Shown here in pieces: positions 58,559 through 64,000 of a DNA stretch of 64,000 nt (position 1 is the first letter of the stretch; each line of letters opens with the position of its first letter). The notes below the pieces were generated by a model, which was given only the letters and a program-made list of their open reading frames with translations, made no database searches and had not been told where the DNA came from. Both the position numbers and the translations under genes were made by a program. The DNA lies in NCBI RefSeq assembly GCF_005765165.1, contig NZ_VCIW01000003.1, positions 62,001 through 126,000 on the forward strand. The letters run 5' to 3'. Source of the DNA: Paenibacillus antri. GTDB taxonomy: Bacteria; Bacillota; Bacilli; Paenibacillales; YIM-B00363.

Positions 58559-60775
58559 ATGCGCAAGAATGCATGGAAGCGAGGCGTGTTAGCGGCGACA
58601 GTGGCATTCAACGTGATGGCGGTGCCCGTATGGGCGTCGGCGGCGGAGGAAACCGCGCCTGTCGTCAAGCTGCGGGTGTTGGAAACGACGGATTTGCACA
58701 CGAATATGGTCAACTACGATTATTTCGCGGACAAGCCGACGGACGAATACGGCTTCGCCAAGACGGCGACGCTCATCAAAGAGGCTCGCGCGGAAGCGAA
58801 AAACAGCTTGCTGTTCGACAACGGCGATCTCATCCAAGGCAACCCGCTCGGCGATTACGTCGCCAAGGTGGATCCGCTGCAGCAAGGCGAGACTCATCCG
58901 GTATATAAAGCTATGAATCTCTTCGGCTATGACGCGGGCAATATCGGTAATCATGAATTCAACTTCGGCTTAGACTTCCTGGCTACGTCGCTCGCAGGAG
59001 CGGACTTCCCCTATGTGAACGCGAACGTATACGTCGACGACGGCGACGCGGACGAATCGAACGATCGTCATTATTTCGAACATCCATATCTCATCCTCGA
59101 CCGCGAAGTCGTCGACGAGTCGGGAACCAAACATACGATCAAGGTCGGGGTCATCGGCTTCGTACCTCCTCAGATTATGGCATGGGACAAGGCGCATCTC
59201 GAGGGCAAGGTCGTCGCGAAGGACATCATTCAGACGGCGAAAGCGCTCGTGCCCAAGATGAAGGAAGAAGGCGCGGACATCGTCGTGGCGATCCCGCACT
59301 CCGGCTTCGAAACCGTTCCGCAAACCGACAATATGGAAAACGCGACGTACTACCTGAGCGAAGTGCCGGGCATTGACGTCATCCTGTTCGGGCATGCGCA
59401 CAAGAACTTCCCGGATCCTTCCTTCGCGAATACGCCGGGCATCGACTTGGAGAAGGGGACCATCAACGGCGTAGCCGCCGCGATGCCGGGGTTCTGGGGC
59501 AACCATCTCGGCGTCGTAGATTTGGAGCTCACCCAAGTCGACGGCGAATGGACCGTATCGAATTCGAAGGTCGAGCTGCGGAAAATTTTCGACGCGACGG
59601 CGAAGACGGCGCTCGTCGAGGCCGATCCGGCCGTGGTGGAAGCGGTGGAAGCGGAGCATCATGCGACGATCGAATACGTTCGCGGTCCGGTCGGCGAGAC
59701 GTCGGCTCCGATCAACAGCTTCTTCGCGCTGCTGCAGGACGACCCTTCGATCCAGATCGTAACGGATGCGCAGACCGCTTATATCGAGAATGCGCTGCAA
59801 GGCACGGAATACGAAGGATTGCCGATTTTGTCCGCGGGCGCCCCGTTCAAGGCGGGCGGCCGTCAAGGTCCGAACTACTATACGAACATCCCCGCGGGAC
59901 CGATCGCGATCAAGAACGTGGCGGACCTGTACTTATACTCGAACACGGTGCACGCGGTATGGCTGACGGGCGCGGAAGTGAAGGAGTGGCTCGAGTGGAC
60001 GGCGGGACAATTCCTGACGATCGATCCGACTTCTACGGAGGCGCAGCCGCTCGTGGACCCGACGTTCCCGACGTACAACTTCGACGTCATCGACGGCGTC
60101 ACGTACGAGCTCGACGTGACGCAGCCGCCTCGATACGACGCGAGCGGCAAAGAGCTCGCGAATCCGAATTCGCATCGGGTCGTCAACCTGCAGTATAACG
60201 GCAAGCCGATCGATCCGGAGCAGAAGTTCGTCGTCGCGACGAACAACTACCGCGCTTCGTCCTCGCTTCGCGCCAATCCGGACGGCGAACGCATTATCGT
60301 GAAGGCGCCGGACGAAAATCGCCAAGCGGTCATCGATTACATTCGCGACAACGGAACGATCAACCCGTCGGCGGACGGCAACTGGAAGCTCGCGAACACG
60401 TTCGGTTCGGCGAAGGTGACGTTCCAGACGTCCCCGGCCGCGGCCGAGTTCGCGAAGTCGATGGATACGCTGCAATACCTTGGCGAGACGGCCGACGGCT
60501 ATGCGGAATACCGCGTCGTCTTGGGCGGCGATTCGGCGTCAACGCCTGCGCCAACGCCAGCGCCAGCGCCAACGCCAACGCCAACGCCAGCGCCAGTACC
60601 TGCGCCTGCTCCATCGCCGGCCGCAGAGCAAACTTACGTCGTGAAATCGGGAGACAACCTGACGAAGATCGCGAAGAAGTATGGCGTCGCTTGGCAGCAA
60701 ATCGCGAAGCGCAACCAACTGAAAAATCCGAATTTGATTTATCCGAACCAAGTACTCGTCATTCCGATGAAGTAA
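58559..60775 (+). CDS. Secreted 2',3'-cyclic nucleotide phosphodiesterase / 5'-nucleotidase with LysM
   Basis: The 738-residue exported phosphoesterase has a Sec signal at residues 1-30 (RKNAWKRGVLAATVAFNVMA, cleavage near ASA-AEE). The metallophosphatase domain has metal ligands in LETTDLHTN, LLFDNGDLIQG, IGNHEFNFG, AIPHSGFE and LFGHAHKNF. The 5'-nucleotidase C-terminal domain follows (APINSFFALLQDDPSIQIV to NNYRASSSL). A Pro/Thr/Ala linker then leads to a LysM domain (TYVVKSGDNLTKIAKKYGV) that should hold the enzyme on peptidoglycan. It releases phosphate and nucleosides from external nucleotides. GGGAGGAG precedes the ATG. Confidence 0.93.
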   Translation: MRKNAWKRGVLAATVAFNVMAVPVWASAAEETAPVVKLRVLETTDLHTNMVNYDYFADKPTDEYGFAKTATLIKEARAEAKNSLLFDNGDLIQGNPLGDYVAKVDPLQQGETHPVYKAMNLFGYDAGNIGNHEFNFGLDFLATSLAGADFPYVNANVYVDDGDADESNDRHYFEHPYLILDREVVDESGTKHTIKVGVIGFVPPQIMAWDKAHLEGKVVAKDIIQTAKALVPKMKEEGADIVVAIPHSGFETVPQTDNMENATYYLSEVPGIDVILFGHAHKNFPDPSFANTPGIDLEKGTINGVAAAMPGFWGNHLGVVDLELTQVDGEWTVSNSKVELRKIFDATAKTALVEADPAVVEAVEAEHHATIEYVRGPVGETSAPINSFFALLQDDPSIQIVTDAQTAYIENALQGTEYEGLPILSAGAPFKAGGRQGPNYYTNIPAGPIAIKNVADLYLYSNTVHAVWLTGAEVKEWLEWTAGQFLTIDPTSTEAQPLVDPTFPTYNFDVIDGVTYELDVTQPPRYDASGKELANPNSHRVVNLQYNGKPIDPEQKFVVATNNYRASSSLRANPDGERIIVKAPDENRQAVIDYIRDNGTINPSADGNWKLANTFGSAKVTFQTSPAAAEFAKSMDTLQYLGETADGYAEYRVVLGGDSASTPAPTPAPAPTPTPTPAPVPAPAPSPAAEQTYVVKSGDNLTKIAKKYGVAWQQIAKRNQLKNPNLIYPNQVLVIPMK

Positions 60776-60796
60776 GACGATTCGGCCCAATTTCGA

Positions 60797-60825
60797 CCCG
60801 GGGGGAAGCCCTCGGGTTTTCTTTT
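60797..60825 (+). terminator. Rho-independent terminator after the nucleotidase gene
   Basis: CCCGGGGG pairs with CCCTCGGG (one G-T) round GAAG, followed by TTTTCTTTT. Confidence 0.75.
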
Positions 60826-60906
60826 GCATTTTCAAGAGAGGAGAACGCATGAAAACGGACGCGACAGCAAAAAATACCAACCGTGAACCATAACGGGGGG
60901 AGCGCC

Positions 60907-61695
60907 ATGGCGATGCGCAGGGATCGGCGGACGTTCCGTCGGAAAATCGCGGAAATCAGCATGTTCGGAACGACGCATATGCATTTCCGCAACCCGTGGG
61001 TCGTCGCTTGGTGGTCGGCGGCGTTCCCGGGAACGGGACATCTGTTGCTTCAAAAATATATGAGAGGATTTCTCCTCTTCGTCTGGGAGATGTTCGTCAA
61101 CACGAAATCTCAGCTGAACATGGCCATGGTGTATTCGTTCAACGGGCAGATCGAGCAGGCCAAGGAGGTGCTCGATCTGCGTTGGATGGCGCTGTACGCG
61201 CCGGTGTATTTGTTTACGATCTACGACAGCTACCGGACATGCGTGGACATGAACAAATACACGATGCTCGCCCGGTACGAGAACGCGCCGATCCACAGCT
61301 TCTGCCTCGGACCGTTCGAGATCAATTATTTGGATAAGCGGAACCCTTGGGTCGCCTTCGCGTGGTCGCTGCTCGCGCCGGGCATGGGCTATTTGTACGC
61401 CCATCGCATCGTGAACGCGTCGTTCGCCACCGTCACATGGATCGTGTTCGTCTATTACTCGAAGCTTTATGTCGTGTTGTATCATTCGCTCCTCGGGCAG
61501 ATGGATTCGGCGCTTTCGGCGATCGATTGGGAGTGGTTCATGTTCATTCCGTCGATCATTTTTTTTACGGCGTACGACGCTTATGTCAGTACCGTAGAGT
61601 CCAACAAACTGTTCGATCTGGAATTGAAGCAGCATTTCCGGAACGACTATGGGTCGAAAGAAGCGCTTCCGAGCTTGAGGCCGAAGGAAAGTTGA
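60907..61695 (+). CDS. Membrane protein with an internal tandem duplication
   Basis: The 262-residue protein contains two similar halves. The first begins FRNPWVVAWWSAAFPGTGHL near residue 28, the second KRNPWVAFAWSLLAPGMGYL near residue 138. Each continues with membrane segments, a Q-rich step (NGQIEQAKEVLDLRWMALYA against LGQMDSALSAIDWEWFMFIP) and ends in YDSYRTCVDMNKY or YDAYVSTVESNKL. I recognise no named family. The ATG at 60907 follows GGGGGGAGC. The next gene starts 11 bases after its stop, so both form an operon. Confidence 0.75.
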   Translation: MAMRRDRRTFRRKIAEISMFGTTHMHFRNPWVVAWWSAAFPGTGHLLLQKYMRGFLLFVWEMFVNTKSQLNMAMVYSFNGQIEQAKEVLDLRWMALYAPVYLFTIYDSYRTCVDMNKYTMLARYENAPIHSFCLGPFEINYLDKRNPWVAFAWSLLAPGMGYLYAHRIVNASFATVTWIVFVYYSKLYVVLYHSLLGQMDSALSAIDWEWFMFIPSIIFFTAYDAYVSTVESNKLFDLELKQHFRNDYGSKEALPSLRPKES

Positions 61696-61706
61696 GGAGA
61701 GTCGCA

Positions 61707-62159
61707 TTGCACGTCATCGCATCCTTCCATTACTCCACATATATCGAGATCGCGTTGGCCGAGCTGGAGCAGCAGGGGATCGAGCGGAAGCGCTTGATCG
61801 CCGTACCGTTGGAGACGCGTCCGAGCGGCCGGTCGATGATCGACACGATGCACCGTTCGGACGGAGAATCGCTGATCGACGCCGGAATGGCGCTCGGCGC
61901 CGCCTCCTCCGTCGTCACGGCCTCCCTCGGCATGACGCTCGCGTGGGGACCCGTATATTGGGGGCTGATCGGCGCCGCGGGAGGCTTTACCGTCGGCTTT
62001 CTCATCGATTGGTCGCTGACCCGCAGGCGAAGGCGCCGATCCGCTAGGAAGAAGGGCGGCGATGTCGTCTTGGTCGTCGATTGCGAGCCGCATCAAGCGG
62101 ACCGCGTCGCCGACACGTTGTGGCGGCATCAGGCGCTTGGCGTCGCCGTAGTGACTTGA
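61707..62159 (+). CDS. Hypothetical membrane protein (150 residues)
   Basis: This small protein has a soluble N-terminal part (HVIASFHYSTYIEIALAELE, then RKRLIAVPLETRPSG), two central hydrophobic, glycine-rich segments (AASSVVTASLGMTLAWGP, GLIGAAGGFTVGFLIDW), a cluster of arginines and a C-terminal soluble tail (DVVLVVDCEPHQADRVAD). The layout suggests a membrane hairpin with both ends in the cytoplasm. It starts with TTG at 61707, 13 bases after GAGGAGA, which overlaps the end of the upstream gene. No named family recognised. Confidence 0.65.
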   Translation: MHVIASFHYSTYIEIALAELEQQGIERKRLIAVPLETRPSGRSMIDTMHRSDGESLIDAGMALGAASSVVTASLGMTLAWGPVYWGLIGAAGGFTVGFLIDWSLTRRRRRRSARKKGGDVVLVVDCEPHQADRVADTLWRHQALGVAVVT

Positions 62160-62215
62160 AGACGCCGGAATCGGAATTATGAATCATTGAACTCGACGTT
62201 GTAGGAGGAATTGGT

Positions 62216-63256
62216 TTGAACCATAGAACGCGTCCCGTATTGGCCGTCGTGGTGCCCTGTTATAACGAAGAAGCCGTGCTGCCGGAGACGATCCGCCGAA
62301 TCCGGCAGCAGCTCGATCGGCTGAGCGGGCAAGGAAGCATCGCGCCGAACAGCTATATGTTGTTCGTCGACGACGGAAGCGCCGACAGCACGTGGCCGAT
62401 CATCGCCGCTTATCACGAGCGCGACGCCGCGGTGCGCGGCCTGAAGCTGGCGTGCAACGTGGGTCATCAACACGCGCTGTTGTCCGGCCTGATGCACGCG
62501 AAGGACGACGCCGATTGCGTCATCTCGATCGACGCTGACTTGCAAGACGACGTAGAGGCGTTCGGCGATTTCGTGGAAGCGTATCGCCAAGGCAGCGACA
62601 TCGTCTATGGCGTGCGCGCGGCGCGGAAGGAAGACACCCCGTTCAAACGAGGGACGGCGGTCCTGTTCTACCGGCTGATGCGCCGGATGGGCACGCCCGT
62701 CATCCACAATCATGCCGATTATCGGCTGATGAGCGCGAAGGCGCTGGAGCAGCTTGCTTGCTATCGAGAGTCGAATCTGTTCCTGCGGGGACTCATTCCG
62801 CAGCTCGGGCTGCCTTCCTCGATCGTGACGTACGACCGGCACGCGCGATTCGCGGGAGAGTCGAAGTATCCGCTGCGCAAGATGATTTCGTTCGCATGGA
62901 ACGGCATCACGTCGCTGAGCGTCGCGCCGATCCGGCTCGTCATGGCGGCCGGTCTGACGGTGTTCGCGGCGGGCATGCTGGCCGGCGCGTACGCGCTTTA
63001 CTCGCACGGCCGAGGCGCCGCGGTGCCCGGCTGGACGTCCATGATGCTGACGGCTTGGCTGCTCGGCGGCATCCAATTGATCAGCCTCGGTATCGTCGGG
63101 GAGTATGTGGGGAAGGTGTACAAGGAGACGAAACGGAGGCCGCCGTATTTCATAGAAGCGACTGCCGGCGCTTCCCAGGCAGAGTTTCATCGGCAGCGCT
63201 TGGGCGCTTCGGCGGTTCACGCGGAGGAGCGCGCCTCCGCCGAAGCGCTGCAATAA
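62216..63256 (+). CDS. Family 2 glycosyltransferase (GtrB/DPM1-like)
   Basis: The 346-residue membrane glycosyltransferase has a GT-A domain with PVLAVVVPCYNEEAVLPETI and ISIDADLQDDVEAFGDFVEA, which contains the metal-binding DxD, and the acceptor region NHADYRLMSAKALEQL. Two C-terminal transmembrane helices follow (VMAAGLTVFAAGMLAGAYAL and MMLTAWLLGGIQLISLGIVG). Relatives transfer glucose, mannose or similar from nucleotide sugars to undecaprenyl phosphate. It starts at TTG 62216 after AGGAGGAA. Confidence 0.9.
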   Translation: MNHRTRPVLAVVVPCYNEEAVLPETIRRIRQQLDRLSGQGSIAPNSYMLFVDDGSADSTWPIIAAYHERDAAVRGLKLACNVGHQHALLSGLMHAKDDADCVISIDADLQDDVEAFGDFVEAYRQGSDIVYGVRAARKEDTPFKRGTAVLFYRLMRRMGTPVIHNHADYRLMSAKALEQLACYRESNLFLRGLIPQLGLPSSIVTYDRHARFAGESKYPLRKMISFAWNGITSLSVAPIRLVMAAGLTVFAAGMLAGAYALYSHGRGAAVPGWTSMMLTAWLLGGIQLISLGIVGEYVGKVYKETKRRPPYFIEATAGASQAEFHRQRLGASAVHAEERASAEALQ

Positions 63257-63335
63257 AGATCGAAAAAACAATAGAACCCTCGCCTTCGTTGGGCTACAAT
63301 GGAAGCAGACGACTTGGGACGGCGAGGTGGAACGC

Positions 63336-63788
63336 ATGTTTTACGCGATACGAATCGACAAGAAGGTGGTATGGGGCCTATTCGGCGTTTATACTGCCTT
63401 TTTGCTATATATGATGCTTCTTGGATTCGGACGAACGCTGCCCGGAGGCCAGGATCTCGAGTACCGATGGAACCTCGTCCCGTTCGATACGATTCATCGG
63501 TACGTGTTTCACTCGAACGCGTTCAACACCGGGACGTGGGCGATCAATCTGTTCGGCAACGTCGGCGTCTTCATTCCTTACGGGCTGCTACTGCCTGCGC
63601 TGTTGAAGCGATGCCGGTCGCTGCTCGGCATGCTCGCGGCGTTCTTGTCCGGTCTGTTCGTGGCCGAGCTGCTTCAGCTCGTGTTTCGCGTCGGCAGCTT
63701 CGATGTGGACGACTTCATCTTGAACAGCTTGGGGGCTTGCTGCGGGTACGCCGCGTATGCGATGTGGCGCCGCAGCCGAAACCGGTGA
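63336..63788 (+). CDS. VanZ-family membrane protein
   Basis: The 150-residue protein has four membrane segments and the VanZ pattern: DLEYRWNLVPFDTI, AINLFGNVGVFIPYGLLLP, LSGLFVAELLQLVFRVGSFD and VDDFILNSLGACCGYAAY. VanZ proteins are linked to glycopeptide tolerance, but most housekeeping members have no known function. The ATG at 63336 is preferred over a GTG three codons earlier, which is part of the likely ribosome site (GAGGTGG). Confidence 0.9.
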   Translation: MFYAIRIDKKVVWGLFGVYTAFLLYMMLLGFGRTLPGGQDLEYRWNLVPFDTIHRYVFHSNAFNTGTWAINLFGNVGVFIPYGLLLPALLKRCRSLLGMLAAFLSGLFVAELLQLVFRVGSFDVDDFILNSLGACCGYAAYAMWRRSRNR

Positions 63789-63824
63789 TCCCGGTTGAAT
63801 ACGACCCGAAGAGGGGGGAGCTCC

Positions 63825-64000
63825 GTGAGTAAGACGATGCGCCCCGCAATCGCCGCGTTCGGCGAGCAAGCGGTGATCGTTTCGTTCGGGGAGACGTTCG
63901 AGCCGGAGACGCATCGACAGGTCGTCCGGCTGTCGCGCGAGCTCGAGACGGCGCCGTTCCCGGGGTTTATCGAATTTGTGCCCGCTTATGCGTCGGTGTG
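63825..64000 (+). CDS. pxpB: 5-oxoprolinase subunit PxpB (KipI family), partial at window edge
   Basis: Only the first 58 codons lie in the window. They read FGEQAVIVSFGETFEPETHR, then PFPGFIEFVPAYASV, the characteristic N-terminus of KipI/PxpB (allophanate hydrolase subunit 1-like). With PxpA and PxpC it cleaves 5-oxoproline to glutamate; in Bacillus the KipI homologue inhibits the sporulation kinase KinA. The GTG follows GAGGGGGGAG. pxpC and pxpA would be expected downstream of the window. Confidence 0.85.
   Translation, partial: MSKTMRPAIAAFGEQAVIVSFGETFEPETHRQVVRLSRELETAPFPGFIEFVPAYASV

Overview
The window looks like chromosomal DNA from a high-GC, spore-former-type Firmicute of the Paenibacillaceae (Paenibacillus/Cohnella-like). 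The reasons are strong AAGGAGG-type ribosome sites, GTG and TTG starts, many ATGA-coupled genes, a XylR/ROK-xylA-xylB locus with a Bacillus-type xyl operator, KinB-like histidine kinases, a YfhD-like small protein, and a large load of intracellular glycosidases with a CUT1 sugar ABC importer. This placement is inference from content. No rRNA, tRNA, CRISPR array, insertion sequence or phage gene was recognised.

Layout. 1-636: terminator of an upstream gene, a repeat-bearing intergenic region and a promoter. 637-4197: a fixABCX-type electron-transfer operon. 4225-9508: AraC regulator, membrane histidine kinase, small Cys-rich protein, a two-gene chromate-type transporter and a formylglycine-generating enzyme (FGE). 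9688-16968: a GH65 phosphorylase fused to a beta-phosphoglucomutase, an SGNH hydrolase, a second histidine kinase, GlpX and a beta-propeller lactonase. 16977-40102: a glycan-utilisation island with two Cys-type sulfatases, a sugar ABC importer, an Asp/Glu-racemase-like protein, a class II aldolase, GH84, two GH38 proteins, an MBL-fold hydrolase, a DeoR regulator and two GH2 beta-mannosidases. 40221-45075: a broken Uma2 gene, then xylR, xylA and xylB. 45133-53587: a Gln/Ala repeat protein, GNAT, SgrR-like regulator, DedA, small proteins, a TIM-barrel isomerase, two Gfo/Idh/MocA oxidoreductases and an AraC regulator. 53720-58382: a DUF559-type nuclease, a second repeat array, a phosphonate-type ABC importer (phnC-phnE-phnD) and a LysR regulator. 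58559-64000: an exported 5'-nucleotidase with LysM, two membrane proteins, a GT2 glycosyltransferase, VanZ and the start of pxpB.

How the genes work together. The island encodes the activities needed to take apart an N-glycan-like oligosaccharide: alpha-mannosidase (GH38), beta-mannosidase (GH2), a GH84-type beta-N-acetylglucosaminidase, and sulfatases. None of these enzymes has a visible signal peptide, so import by the adjacent ABC transporter followed by cytoplasmic breakdown is the simplest reading. The FGE at 8522 carries both active-site cysteines and could mature both sulfatases.

The least expected structure is a pair of tandem arrays with an exact 51-bp period (36690-37188 and 54416-54945). 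Each unit is built round the same short palindrome, and each array begins inside the stop codon of the gene before it. Array B fills the whole gap between two convergent genes. A second family of short elements (core GAACGGGAAA then CTCC) occurs at 282-469 and 37201-37388.
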